DNA from: a virus
Reading direction: 5' to 3' (one strand)
Virus record (IMG/VR): IMGVR_UViG_3300013297_000009
Coordinates: 1-48,365 of that record
DNA: 48,365 nt
Part shown: positions 14,426 through 22,740 of the stretch, one piece after another
Numbering within the stretch: the stretch's first letter is position 1
Layout: every line of letters starts with the position of its first letter
Notes under the pieces: model-generated
What the model saw: the letters and a program-made list of their open reading frames with translations, nothing else
Database searches by the model: none
What the model was told of the DNA's origin: nothing
Made by a program: the position numbers and the translations under genes

Positions 14426-14565
14426 GTGATGAAATTATTGATGACTATGTTATGAGGGAAGTGTATCGATTTTTTAAGAGGTACAGGCGACTAAACCCGA
14501 AAGCATGGTTGAACGTCGCTAAAGTGTGTCGGTCAATTCAGGACGGCGGCACCGACCACCCATGA
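14422..14565 (+). CDS. Hypothetical protein, 47 aa
   Basis: Very short gene with GTG start at 14422 after GGAGGTGGGAGA, overlapping the upstream stop (GTGA). It is helical and basic (YVMREVYRFFKRYRRLNPKAW). It could bind nucleic acid or membrane surface. It overlaps the next start by ATGA. Confidence 0.5.
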   Translation: MSDEIIDDYVMREVYRFFKRYRRLNPKAWLNVAKVCRSIQDGGTDHP

Positions 14566-14783
14566 CTGCGCTGCTGAGGTGCGCGGGGTGCGGCAATACG
14601 CTGCTCACGCGAAACGGGGACCGGCTCTGCCCAAAGGGACACAATATCAGCGTGTTCCCTGATACTGGCCGAATCACGGGTCAGTGTGGCCGGTGCGCCA
14701 CGTACTACAGTTATCCTCGCCAACAACCGAACATACCGTTGACAACCACTTCGACATCCGCTATACTTCCAACAACAAAGTAA
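14562..14783 (+). CDS. Zinc-ribbon protein, 73 aa
   Basis: Cys pairs CAGC, CPKG-H and CGRC form a rubredoxin-like zinc ribbon over residues 7-44, followed by a Thr/Pro-rich tail. The tail codons also contain the main structural-operon promoter (14739-14767), so the gene ends the early operon. It may be a transcription-related adaptor for the early-late switch; that is inference from position only. Confidence 0.65.
   Translation: MTALLRCAGCGNTLLTRNGDRLCPKGHNISVFPDTGRITGQCGRCATYYSYPRQQPNIPLTTTSTSAILPTTK
14739..14767 (+). promoter_or_regulatory. Structural-operon promoter (sigma-70 type)
   Basis: TTGACA at 14739-14744, 17-bp spacer and TATACT at 14762-14767. It lies within the 3' end of the previous gene and about 105 nt before the small terminase. 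Expected start near 14774. A hairpin with T4 follows at 14801-14841. Confidence 0.72.
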
Positions 14784-14800
14784 ATACGTTACGGCATGTT

Positions 14801-14841
14801 GCCGCCAGCTTCGATCAGATGGGTCGAGGAGGGCGGCTTTT
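14801..14841 (+). terminator. Leader hairpin / attenuator before the terminase genes
   Basis: GCCGCC (14801-14806) pairs with GGCGGC (14832-14837), and the inner CTTCGA pairs with TCGAGG (one G-U). The stem is followed by TTTTG. It lies between promoter and first structural gene, so it could terminate early transcription and require antitermination, or insulate the early operon. Confidence 0.6.
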
Positions 14842-14871
14842 GTGCGTTCAACATAGAGTTCAACATACCAG

Positions 14872-15249
14872 ATGCCATTTGAAACGGGCAACCAATTAGC
14901 CAAGGGAGGCGCAAGGCCAGGATCGGGACCGAAGCCAGACAACATCAAGCGAGAGTTGCAGCAGATACTTGATGAGGCGGTCCCTGATGAGCATCGCAAA
15001 GACATATTTGTAATGCTTGCAACACGCGCACGCTCGGGGGACACTAAGGCTGCCGCTCTTGTTCTAGGCTATATCTACGGCAAGCCGGTAGAGCGTAAAT
15101 CCCACTCATTCGAGAATGAATCAGACTCCGATCTTATCGCCGGAACAGCGGCAATCCTTCAAGGACTTGCAGGCGCGTTTGCTGGAAATGCAGAGGCGCG
15201 GGCTGCCACTGCCGAACCTGACGGAAGCGATACGGAATCCGGAGAGTGA
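14872..15249 (+). CDS. terS: Terminase small subunit, 125 aa
   Basis: Small DNA-recognition subunit that binds the packaging site and presents DNA to the large subunit. The N-terminus (GNQLAKGGARPGSGPKPDNI) is the classical G-A-R-P-G-S-G-P-K start seen in many phage TerS. A helical domain follows (LQQILDEAVPDEHRKDIFVM). The C-terminus is acidic (EPDGSDTESGE). It overlaps the large-subunit gene by 134 nt if the first ATG of the latter is used. Confidence 0.75.
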   Translation: MPFETGNQLAKGGARPGSGPKPDNIKRELQQILDEAVPDEHRKDIFVMLATRARSGDTKAAALVLGYIYGKPVERKSHSFENESDSDLIAGTAAILQGLAGAFAGNAEARAATAEPDGSDTESGE

Positions 15250-16633
15250 GAGGGTTTATCCTGACCTCTGGCAGTTTGTAGAAGACACCAGTGCCGTTCG
15301 ATTAGACGCTTGGCAGCACCACTTATGCAATCGACTCCAGCAACTACCAGAACAGACAGGACAGCGGATAGCGATACACGCACCGCCCCAGTTGGGCAAG
15401 TCTTTGATTGTGTCTCAACGATTACCAGCGTGGTATATCGGGCGACTGCCGACAACACGTATCAAGCTGTCTTGCTACAATATCACTCAGGCGACAAGGC
15501 ATGGCGTCGTATGCCGCCAGATTATGCAAGATCCGTCGTATACGGAGTGGTTCGGCCCGGATAGGTCAATCCCGGCCCGCTGTAGCGCAGAAGAGTTCAC
15601 CACCGATGCACGCAGGAGACTGCGAGACGCGCAACCGTCATTCAAGGCGTTAGGGCTGGCAACTGGATTTGTTGGGCAAGGTGCGGACCTACTGATTATT
15701 GACGACCCGTACGCATCGCCACAGGACGCAATGTCGGAGGTTGTGAGAGAGTCTACGTGGGCGTTTTGGGATGAATCCGCCCGCGTTCGATTGACAGAGC
15801 AAACCAACGTTGTTGTGATGTTCCACCGCTACCATGGTGATGACCTTGCAGGCCGGTTATTCGAGCGCGAGGGTGTCATTGAAGAGGGGGGTGCATGGGA
15901 AGTCCTGCGGTATGCGGCTCAGGAGGACGGCGAGAAGTACTGTATGCCGCCCGATCGCGATGGAGGGGCGTATCTCTCAACCCGGTTTAGCCAGGAATGG
16001 TACAAGTCTCAAGAGGCACGCGGTTTAATCTGGTTTGCACAGTTTCAGGGCAGGCCGAGTGCCAAGGAGGGCTTGTTCTTCCAGCCTGATAAGATTGGTG
16101 TTGTTGATGAGCCCTCTTCCGATGTAAATGCTATGCGCGTTCGGGCATGGGACTTTGCAGCAACCGCAGGCGCAGGTGACTGGACTGTTGGCGTTCTTCA
16201 GTCTCACACCAAAGGAACCACTTTGATAGAAGATGTGAGGCGCGGCCAATATTCACCCGAAATGGTTGAGTTTAATGTGATCAATTGCGCGCAGAATGAC
16301 CCGCCTGGAACTTTGATACGGATACCTCAAGACCCTGGTGCCGCAGGCAAGCATATGGCAATAGCGATGAAGAATCGCCTGCATCAACTGGGATATCGTG
16401 TCAAATATGAGCCGATATCTGGAGCTAAGGAAAGTCGAGCCTATGACTTTGCCTGTGCTGTTAATGGCGGAATCGTAAATATGGTTCGCGCGCCTTGGAA
16501 TAGCAAGTTTCGTGAAGAGTTGAGGTCCTTTCCGTTGGGTGCGAACGATGACCAAGTGGACGCCGCCAGTGATGGATATAACGAATATGCTAAGCGTGGG
16601 CGTATTTCAGTTGTACGAAGTGGGAGATCTTAA
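15116..16633 (+). CDS. terL: Terminase large subunit, 505 aa
   Basis: DNA-packaging motor and nuclease. Walker A-like APPQLGKS is at residues 89-96 and Walker B LLIIDDP at 192-198. The C-terminal RNase H-like nuclease shows RAWDFAAT (D346) and a late NDDQVDAASD (about 477-486), the usual second metal-binding Asp pair. Length fits the family. The start is uncertain: ATG 15116 lies deep inside TerS, and an in-frame ATG at 15188 is possible. The portal gene follows immediately after TAA. Confidence 0.93.
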   Translation: MNQTPILSPEQRQSFKDLQARLLEMQRRGLPLPNLTEAIRNPESERVYPDLWQFVEDTSAVRLDAWQHHLCNRLQQLPEQTGQRIAIHAPPQLGKSLIVSQRLPAWYIGRLPTTRIKLSCYNITQATRHGVVCRQIMQDPSYTEWFGPDRSIPARCSAEEFTTDARRRLRDAQPSFKALGLATGFVGQGADLLIIDDPYASPQDAMSEVVRESTWAFWDESARVRLTEQTNVVVMFHRYHGDDLAGRLFEREGVIEEGGAWEVLRYAAQEDGEKYCMPPDRDGGAYLSTRFSQEWYKSQEARGLIWFAQFQGRPSAKEGLFFQPDKIGVVDEPSSDVNAMRVRAWDFAATAGAGDWTVGVLQSHTKGTTLIEDVRRGQYSPEMVEFNVINCAQNDPPGTLIRIPQDPGAAGKHMAIAMKNRLHQLGYRVKYEPISGAKESRAYDFACAVNGGIVNMVRAPWNSKFREELRSFPLGANDDQVDAASDGYNEYAKRGRISVVRSGRS

Positions 16634-18184
16634 TTGCTCTCCGGCCTAACATACGCGCCATCCCAGGCAGCAGTACAGAATAAGCGGCTTCAGGCGTTCG
16701 GCATAAGCGCTAAGCAGAAGCAGGCGATCCGTGCATGGCGTTACTGGGATGGTACTGCTTACAGCCGCCAGTACGGGATGCAGTTTCCGCACCCGTATGT
16801 GGAGTGGGATGAGACCAAGAACGGGCCGCGGCCTCTTATCCAGCCGCTACCAAAGATAGTAGTGGAGCAGTCTGCTCAGTTCCTATTCGGGGAGCAGCCG
16901 AGGTTCATTGTTGGCAAGCAGGAGGACACCGGCGACGGCTCTCTGCAAAAGCTGCTGGACGACATTATCAGCATGAACCAGCTCTATGAGAAGCTGCTGC
17001 CGGAGGCGAGAGCGTGTAGTATCGAGGGTGGCCGCGTGTTCAAGTACGCATGGACGCCGGAGATGACAAAACGCCCTGTTGCCATCATGACTCACACGCA
17101 GTTCCACGTCACATTTGACCGTGATGACTTGGACGCAGACAAGATTAACTCTGCTGTGCTGCGCTTCAAATATCAGGATGGGCAGGGTGAATGGTGGTGG
17201 TATCAGGAGAAGTGGGACGAGAAGCGGCTAACTGTTTACAGGCGTATCCATACCACCGAGAACGACGATAGCGGGTTCCAGCAGCAGATAGAACAGCACC
17301 AGTGGCCGGTAGATTACTCGCAGACTAACCCATTCGGCGTTATCCCGTTCACTGCCGTTCATAACCGATTGATTGCCGGTGAGACTGACGGGTACGGTGA
17401 TTACTGGGACCTGTTCGGGATGTTCGATCAGTACAATCACAAATGCTGGCTGGAGCACAAATCCGACCAGATAGACATTGACCGTATTCTCGTGGTGCTG
17501 AACGACAGTTCTATTGACCTTGTATTACCGAAGGCTGGGGATGCGCTTAAGATCAACGGTGAGAACACAGATGCGAAGTGGTTAGAAGCCGCTAACAATA
17601 TGCGGCCCGAGATCCGTCTGACTAAGGGCGAGCTGAAGCAGATGATCATGCGCGGTGCCGGGTACAGCGACCCGAACCCCGAGGAGATAACCAACAAGGG
17701 CAATCTGACCCGCGCTGTCTGGAACCTGGTCTATGCAGACAGCATAAGCAGCACGAGAGAGAAACGGCACCACTGGGGCGAGAACGGCCTGTGCCAATTC
17801 TTTGAGAGTATGTTGCTTGGCCTTAGCCGATTACCCGATGCCTGTACCATGTATCCAGCATTGAAGAAGGTTAGCGATCAAGACCCCACAACGTATGACG
17901 TTCAGATTAAGTGGGGCGAGATGTTCAAGACAACGGTAGAGGAGCGCACTGCGACCATAACAGACGCCACTGCCAGTATTACCTCTGGTTTCCTAACTCG
18001 TGAGCGTGCTACGGGTATTGTGGCCGATGCGTGGGGCATTGAGGACGTGGCAGTGCTGCTGGAGGAGCTGCAAGACCAGCACGAAATGCTTGATGAGGTT
18101 GACCAGGCCAACGTGGACACGCTGACGGCTGGCGTCCAGAAGACGCTGGCTGATGCGAAGGGTGATGATGGTGGAAATGATTGA
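16634..18184 (+). CDS. Portal protein (SPP1 gp6-like), 516 aa
   Basis: Forms the dodecameric ring through which DNA passes. The TTG start at 16634 follows the terminase TAA directly, with GGGAGA as ribosome site. It has the layout of SPP1-type portals: a basic N-terminus, a YVEWDE/PLIQPLPKIVVEQ segment, an NPFGVIPF block, a long wing and a Glu-rich helical C-terminus. Position after TerL and before the MuF gene supports this. TTG use is notable for such a highly needed gene. Confidence 0.9.
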   Translation: MLSGLTYAPSQAAVQNKRLQAFGISAKQKQAIRAWRYWDGTAYSRQYGMQFPHPYVEWDETKNGPRPLIQPLPKIVVEQSAQFLFGEQPRFIVGKQEDTGDGSLQKLLDDIISMNQLYEKLLPEARACSIEGGRVFKYAWTPEMTKRPVAIMTHTQFHVTFDRDDLDADKINSAVLRFKYQDGQGEWWWYQEKWDEKRLTVYRRIHTTENDDSGFQQQIEQHQWPVDYSQTNPFGVIPFTAVHNRLIAGETDGYGDYWDLFGMFDQYNHKCWLEHKSDQIDIDRILVVLNDSSIDLVLPKAGDALKINGENTDAKWLEAANNMRPEIRLTKGELKQMIMRGAGYSDPNPEEITNKGNLTRAVWNLVYADSISSTREKRHHWGENGLCQFFESMLLGLSRLPDACTMYPALKKVSDQDPTTYDVQIKWGEMFKTTVEERTATITDATASITSGFLTRERATGIVADAWGIEDVAVLLEELQDQHEMLDEVDQANVDTLTAGVQKTLADAKGDDGGND

Positions 18185-18353
18185 TATGTTTGATTATAGA
18201 TTCGATCCGCCCGTGTTATGGACGCCGCGAAACTTTTCATTCAGTGGGCTGTTTCAATTAAAGGTGGCGCGGGGCAGAACAACTAACCCGCATAACATCA
18301 AAGAGGAAACGCGTGCCGATACTGACGGCTACAAAATCAAGGTCACAGACTGA
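18177..18353 (+). CDS. Possible small protein between portal and MuF, 58 aa
   Basis: An open frame from ATG 18177 (overlapping the portal end) to 18353 fills an otherwise gene-free 128 nt and overlaps the MuF gene by 41 nt. Product begins IDMFDYRFDPPVLWTPRNF. Codon use is not decisive and no family is recognised, so it may be a spacer rather than a gene. Confidence 0.3.
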   Translation: MIDMFDYRFDPPVLWTPRNFSFSGLFQLKVARGRTTNPHNIKEETRADTDGYKIKVTD

Positions 18354-18981
18354 CGAGGAACGCCGCAAGCGTGAATTAGCCCTCCTGCTCCTGATTGCGT
18401 TGCTAGCGCGTGATTTGGACCGCACAGCCGCGCAGACAGCCAACGGCACAATAACAGCAGCGGCAGGGTATGAGGCGGTTTACCAGGCCTTGTATCAGGC
18501 GCATTCCAAAGCGGCCATTCTAGGCGTCCAGCAGGCAGCAGGTGGCGCGGCCCCGGTGACGTTGTTACAGCAGTTTAATTTCCGGGTGGCAGCACAAGCG
18601 ACGGAATCGCAGCGCACATTCCTTCGTGGCTTCATTACTGATTTGGAGGCTGGCAGGTACGATGCGAAGCGCAGTGGTGGCGAAGGCGTGCAGGCCCGCA
18701 AGCGTCGGTGCGCACTCTACGGGCAGCGGTTGAATGGCACCGCGAATCAGGCATGGCTTTATGGGATGCTGGCTAAGGGAGAGCTCGTTCTCTGGAGGTT
18801 GGGCAAGGTAGACAGGGACCGGCATTGTCGAGACTGCATCATGGAGGCCGAACAGGGCTGGCGTCGTGCCGATCAGTTCACCCGTGTTCCGGGCGATGGC
18901 CGTACAAAGTGTATTGTTAACTGCGCATGTTCTCTAGTAAGTGAATCGGGGAATGAGGCGTTTCGACTGGTGAGAGAGTAA
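18313..18981 (+). CDS. MuF-like head morphogenesis / minor head protein, 222 aa
   Basis: GTG 18313 follows AGAGGAAA. A helical N-terminal half is followed by a C-terminal Cys block: DRHCRDCIMEAEQGW, then KCIVNCACSLVSE, which is the zinc-like CxxC...CxxxCxC pattern of MuF C-terminal domains. MuF proteins sit with the portal inside the procapsid. Adjacent to portal and scaffold, as expected. Confidence 0.8.
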   Translation: MPILTATKSRSQTDEERRKRELALLLLIALLARDLDRTAAQTANGTITAAAGYEAVYQALYQAHSKAAILGVQQAAGGAAPVTLLQQFNFRVAAQATESQRTFLRGFITDLEAGRYDAKRSGGEGVQARKRRCALYGQRLNGTANQAWLYGMLAKGELVLWRLGKVDRDRHCRDCIMEAEQGWRRADQFTRVPGDGRTKCIVNCACSLVSESGNEAFRLVRE

Positions 18982-18995
18982 AAAGGGAAACCCAA

Positions 18996-19559
18996 ATGAG
19001 TGTAGAAACAGTTGCACCTCCCGTGGTGCCGGTGCAGGTCGCAACCACAGATCCGATAACTACCCAGACGGTGGTTATTCCGCCCGTCGATGACACCAAC
19101 AACCCGCTCCGGCAGGTGCGCGAGCAGTTGAACGCTGAGAAGCAGGCCCGTAAAGATTTAGAGGACCAGCTCGCAGCCATCAAGCGCGACCAGATGAACG
19201 AGATTGACCGGCTGAAGCTGGAAGCGGAAGAGGGCAAAGGGTACAAGACTCAGCTTGACGACGCTGTTAAGGCGGCAGAGTTGGCATTCCAGCAGCAAAT
19301 TGATTCCCTTCCAGAGCAGTTTAAGAGCGTGGCGGAATTGGGTTGTGCTGGGAAAACCTATACAGAGAGAATGGCCTATCTGGCTGCATTTCGCGCAACT
19401 ATTCCCGCCCCTGTTCAGGCTGCCGGAACGGTGACTGGTGGCAGTACGGTGAACGGTGGAATGCCTACGATCAAGATAGATCCAAGGAACCCGTTCGGCT
19501 CCTACGAATCGCAGGTTGGGTTCAAGAGTGCGGGATTAGACAGTTTGGTTGCTAAGTGA
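18996..19559 (+). CDS. Scaffolding protein, 187 aa
   Basis: Directs procapsid assembly and is later lost. Ala/Pro/Val/Thr-rich N-terminus, coiled coil at about residues 40-105 (LRQVREQLNAEKQARKDLE), and a Gly/Pro-rich end with SYESQVGFKSAGLDSL. Size and position directly before the major capsid protein are typical. Its last codons contain the capsid promoter. Confidence 0.82.
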   Translation: MSVETVAPPVVPVQVATTDPITTQTVVIPPVDDTNNPLRQVREQLNAEKQARKDLEDQLAAIKRDQMNEIDRLKLEAEEGKGYKTQLDDAVKAAELAFQQQIDSLPEQFKSVAELGCAGKTYTERMAYLAAFRATIPAPVQAAGTVTGGSTVNGGMPTIKIDPRNPFGSYESQVGFKSAGLDSLVAK

Positions 19560-19565
19560 TATAAT
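19537..19565 (+). promoter_or_regulatory. Major-capsid promoter (sigma-70 type)
   Basis: TAGACA (19537-19542, five of six consensus bases), 17-bp spacer and TATAAT (19560-19565) straddling the scaffold stop. It would allow high transcription of the capsid gene on top of the operon promoter. Confidence 0.7.
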
Positions 19566-19571
19566 AGTCGC

Positions 19572-19707
19572 AACTTCACACACGGCCCCCTGACGCCGCA
19601 AGTCAGCGTGGCGAAAGCCAGCAGACCCCGGACCTACCCCGGCCTTCGGTAGAGACATCGCGATGCGCAACCATGCGCTAGCTTTCTCTCTGTCGGAGGC
19701 TTCTTTT
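19572..19707 (+). promoter_or_regulatory. Structured 5' leader of the major capsid gene
   Basis: A 148-nt gene-free stretch. CTGAC/GTCAG (19590-19594 with 19602-19606) is followed at once by a TGGC-GAAA-GCCA tetraloop hairpin (19609-19620), then a CTACC/GGTAG hairpin (19634-19638 with 19648-19652), then GCGC/GCGC before the CGGAGG ribosome site. It may control capsid translation or stabilise the mRNA. No known riboswitch is recognised. Confidence 0.5.
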
Positions 19708-20754
19708 ATGGCAGTATCCACAAATGCCGTAAACCTTGCCCAGTACGCCATGATGTCTAACGATCCTCTGGTGCAGGCCATTACTTTCGGCCTTCTCCAG
19801 AACTCCATCGTTATGCAGGATATCCCCATCATCACAAAAGCGACGTTGCAGGTCAACGGCGTCCGATGGACCGGGAACCTGCCGGGCGTCAACTGGGCAC
19901 AACTCAACACTGACCCGACGGTTGTTTCGGGTACTCCTTCCGCATATCAAGAGCAGGCGTTCATTGTCCGTAACGCTATCGACGTGGACCGCTGGCTGCT
20001 GATTGATCAGAACCAGATCGTTGACCCGCGTACTGCCCAGCTTGGCGCTTATATCAAGGCTCTGGCATACGACTTCAATGACAAGTTCTTCAACAACGCC
20101 CCGGTCAACACCGGCTCCAACTTCACGCTTGATGCAAATGCGCCGACTGGTCTACGGTATCGCCTGGATAATCCCTCCGCCTATGGCGTAAAGATGTCTG
20201 GTGCCAATGCTGAGGCGAAGATTGATGCGGGCGGTTCAGCCGCAACCCTCAAGCCATCCACGCGCACCTCAACCACGATCAACGCCTTCCTCGAAAAACT
20301 GGATCAGCTTTTATGGTCTGTCGATTCACCGGACGGCACCAACGTCATTCTGTACATGAACGAGGATGTAATCCGCAAGTTCCAAGCTGGTCTGCGCTTG
20401 ATGGGAAGCTCTGCGCTCGACATCACGAAGGACAACTTTGACCGCGCCGTGCTCCACTTTAAGAACGCGGTCATTCGTGACCCCGGATATAAGGTGGATC
20501 AGACGACCCGCATCATCACGTCCACTGAAACCAATGCGGGCGCAAACGGATCGTCCACGTTCAGCTCCATCTACGCCGGACGGTTCGACACAGACCACTT
20601 CTGTGCATGGCAGCTAACACCGCTGGCAGCGCAGGATATCGGGCTCGTGGGGAACGCCGGCACCATGTACCGCATGATCATCGATTGGGCGGTTGGACTA
20701 CTCCAGATTCACCCGCGCGCAATCGGGCGTCTCTACGACATCGAAGTGGCTTAA
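19708..20754 (+). CDS. Major capsid protein, 348 aa
   Basis: ATG 19708 with CGGAGG upstream. Blocks typical of an HK97-fold capsid: a hydrophobic N-terminal helix, TLQVNGVRWTGNLPGVNW, QEQAFIVRNAIDVDRWLLID, and a C-terminal AVGLLQIHPRAIGRLYDIEVA strand. Length and order (scaffold, capsid, decoration) agree. It has its own promoter and leader, as expected for the most abundant protein. Ser/Thr-rich loops could be sites for the glycosyltransferase encoded downstream; that is speculation. Confidence 0.85.
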   Translation: MAVSTNAVNLAQYAMMSNDPLVQAITFGLLQNSIVMQDIPIITKATLQVNGVRWTGNLPGVNWAQLNTDPTVVSGTPSAYQEQAFIVRNAIDVDRWLLIDQNQIVDPRTAQLGAYIKALAYDFNDKFFNNAPVNTGSNFTLDANAPTGLRYRLDNPSAYGVKMSGANAEAKIDAGGSAATLKPSTRTSTTINAFLEKLDQLLWSVDSPDGTNVILYMNEDVIRKFQAGLRLMGSSALDITKDNFDRAVLHFKNAVIRDPGYKVDQTTRIITSTETNAGANGSSTFSSIYAGRFDTDHFCAWQLTPLAAQDIGLVGNAGTMYRMIIDWAVGLLQIHPRAIGRLYDIEVA

Positions 20755-20766
20755 GGAGAGAACATC

Positions 20767-21189
20767 ATGGCTTACGATGCAAATCTAATCCTCGCCACTG
20801 CAACAACCGTGGCGACATCGACAACAACCAGCAGCACCGCGCTTTCACTGCGACAGCCTACAGGAACCTCTGTTGTTAACCCTGGGGGCACTCCTCGCCG
20901 TGGCTTAAAGGCGCGTATCCGAGTTACCGCGTGTACCGGAACAGCCCAGACCGTGCAGTTCCAGCTAGCGCACTCGGACGACAACAGCAACTACACGCCA
21001 CTTGCGTTTGCGCTGGGAGCCGGGTCAACTGTGACAGCTCCTACTGCAACGCTGACGAACGCAGCAGGCCCTTCGGTTCTCTACTTGCCGTTTGAGACTG
21101 ATAAGCCGTGGGTCCAATTGCAAACTATCACTACGGGTACGAACGTTTCGGTTGTCTATGCAGCCGAACTTGCCACGGCCCGCCCGTAA
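20767..21189 (+). CDS. Capsid decoration-like protein (Bbp16-like), 140 aa
   Basis: ATG 20767 follows AAGGAG. Thr/Ser-rich start, then a jelly-roll-like pattern with VQFQLAHSDDNSNYTPLAFA and a PSVLYLPFETDKPW block. This resembles Bbp16-type capsid-associated proteins, which are encoded just after the capsid gene. It probably binds the outer capsid as trimers. Confidence 0.65.
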   Translation: MAYDANLILATATTVATSTTTSSTALSLRQPTGTSVVNPGGTPRRGLKARIRVTACTGTAQTVQFQLAHSDDNSNYTPLAFALGAGSTVTAPTATLTNAAGPSVLYLPFETDKPWVQLQTITTGTNVSVVYAAELATARP

Positions 21190-21201
21190 AGGAGCAATAC
21201 A

Positions 21202-21426
21202 ATGGGTGACCAGCTAAAGCCGTACGTAGGCTCAGCCACTCCAAGGGGAGCCGCTAACACGATGCGCCCTAAATATGCAAACGGTATGCCCTCTGACCCG
21301 TCCGTGCCACCGTCTAACGCATATCGGCCCTGTGACGGGGCTATCGTAGACCTGCCGTTTACTGACATACGCGTGGCTGGTTCGGCACCGGCAGCAGATC
21401 CGCGCGATCCTAAGTCGCCACAGTAG
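21202..21426 (+). CDS. Hypothetical Pro-rich protein, 74 aa
   Basis: Small Pro/Asp-rich protein (PSDPSVPPSNAYRP, then APAADPRDPKSPQ) with little predicted structure. It lies between decoration protein and glycosyltransferase, so it may be a minor virion component. Function unknown. Confidence 0.6.
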   Translation: MGDQLKPYVGSATPRGAANTMRPKYANGMPSDPSVPPSNAYRPCDGAIVDLPFTDIRVAGSAPAADPRDPKSPQ

Positions 21427-21442
21427 GAACGCGCATCAATCG

Positions 21443-21481
21443 GCATGGGGCGGGAGTGTTTCCCTCACTTCTTCCCCATGC
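21443..21481 (+). promoter_or_regulatory. Nested hairpin upstream of the glycosyltransferase
   Basis: GCATGGGG (21443-21450) pairs with CCCCATGC (21474-21481), with a smaller AGTG/CACT pair inside. There is no T tract after it, so it is not a terminator; it may be an RNA processing or stability element between capsid and glycosyltransferase genes. Confidence 0.5.
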
Positions 21482-21510
21482 TGTACACCGCAAAGGGAGG
21501 CGGTTGATAA

Positions 21511-22740
21511 ATGGCAGACGCCACAGAGCAGCACCTTGACAACCAGGAAATGGATGTAGATGACGCAGTTCTAGCAGCATGGAACCTGCGCGATAGTGAC
21601 CCTGTTAAGTGCGAAACGGTATTCCGCGAAGTCCTGAACGCACGGCCTAACCACCGAGACGCGCTCCGGTTCTTCGGCGTGTTTCTCAGCAAGGCAGGCC
21701 GCTACCACGAAGCTATTACGCTCCTGAAGCGGTGCATCGCTTACAACTCGGCAGATGCGGCTGCATGGTGTGATTTGGGGGCCGCTTACAGCAAGATAGG
21801 CGACTATCCTGCCAGTATCGCAGCCTGCAACCGTGCGCTCGAAATAGCACCGAACATGCCATCGGCCCGATACAACCGAGCTACTCCGCTCCTATGCCTT
21901 GGAGACTGGGAGAACGGCTGGAAAGACTATGAATACGGCAAGGTGGCCGGTGTGCGTGTGCAGCGGTTCTTGCAGCCTGAATGGTGCGGCTGGAGCCCGA
22001 TAGAAGGCAAGACGGTGTATGTTTGGGCCGAACAGGGTTTCGGTGACCAGATAATGGGCGCACAGCTCATCCCGATACTGCGAGAGCGGTTCAAGCCCGC
22101 CAGAGTGATTTTAGAAGTAAACCGCGAACTCGTTGCACTCATGCAAGGACTGGAGTTTGTGGACGAGGTAGTAGCGCAACCGGACGACAGACATGAGCCG
22201 ATGCTGTTTGACGAGCATGTTAGCTTGATGAGTTTGCCCGCCGCGCTCAGCCTGAAGCAAAGTGATTTGCCGGGTGCCGTGGAGTACATCAAGGCTCCTG
22301 CCGTGGTATCTGAGGCGAAGGTCGGCCTGTGCTTGCGCGGCAGCCCCGCACACCATGATGACGCCAACCGGTCTGTATTCGATGCCTTTGAACTGCCTGT
22401 TCCTTATGTAGAACTGGGCGGTACTAAGCAGGCTGGAATGGACTGGTTACAAACCGCTCAGATAATCGCCGGGTTGGATCTCGTGATTACCGTGGATACG
22501 GGTGTGGTGCATCTGGCGGGGGCGATGGGCGTTGAGGCGTGGGTACTGGTTCCGAAGCTGTGCGATTACCGGTGGGGGCAGTATGGGTCCGATGTTCCTC
22601 AATGGTATCCGCGAGTGATCATTTGCCAGCAGGACATTCAAGGAGATTGGAAGCCTGTATTTAGTAGGATTTGGGAGCAATGCGCACTGCGATATGGCAT
22701 TCCTACTAGCAGCCCAATCGAAGATTACGCCTATGTATGA
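21511..22740 (+). CDS. TPR-repeat glycosyltransferase (GT9/heptosyltransferase-like), 409 aa
   Basis: N-terminal TPR repeats at about residues 33-135 (for example AAWCDLGAAYSKIGDYPASI). A linker with a W-A-E-Q-G-F-G-D-Q motif (172-180) and a GT-B-like C-terminal domain follow. It has the sugar-nucleotide site pattern GLDLVITVDTGVVHLAGAMG (about 321-340) and WVLVPKLCDYRWG. This matches bacterial TPR proteins with a heptosyltransferase-like domain. The likely role is to transfer a sugar to a phage or host protein or envelope glycan. In a capsid-connector operon it may glycosylate virion proteins. Donor and acceptor are unknown. Confidence 0.85.
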   Translation: MADATEQHLDNQEMDVDDAVLAAWNLRDSDPVKCETVFREVLNARPNHRDALRFFGVFLSKAGRYHEAITLLKRCIAYNSADAAAWCDLGAAYSKIGDYPASIAACNRALEIAPNMPSARYNRATPLLCLGDWENGWKDYEYGKVAGVRVQRFLQPEWCGWSPIEGKTVYVWAEQGFGDQIMGAQLIPILRERFKPARVILEVNRELVALMQGLEFVDEVVAQPDDRHEPMLFDEHVSLMSLPAALSLKQSDLPGAVEYIKAPAVVSEAKVGLCLRGSPAHHDDANRSVFDAFELPVPYVELGGTKQAGMDWLQTAQIIAGLDLVITVDTGVVHLAGAMGVEAWVLVPKLCDYRWGQYGSDVPQWYPRVIICQQDIQGDWKPVFSRIWEQCALRYGIPTSSPIEDYAYV

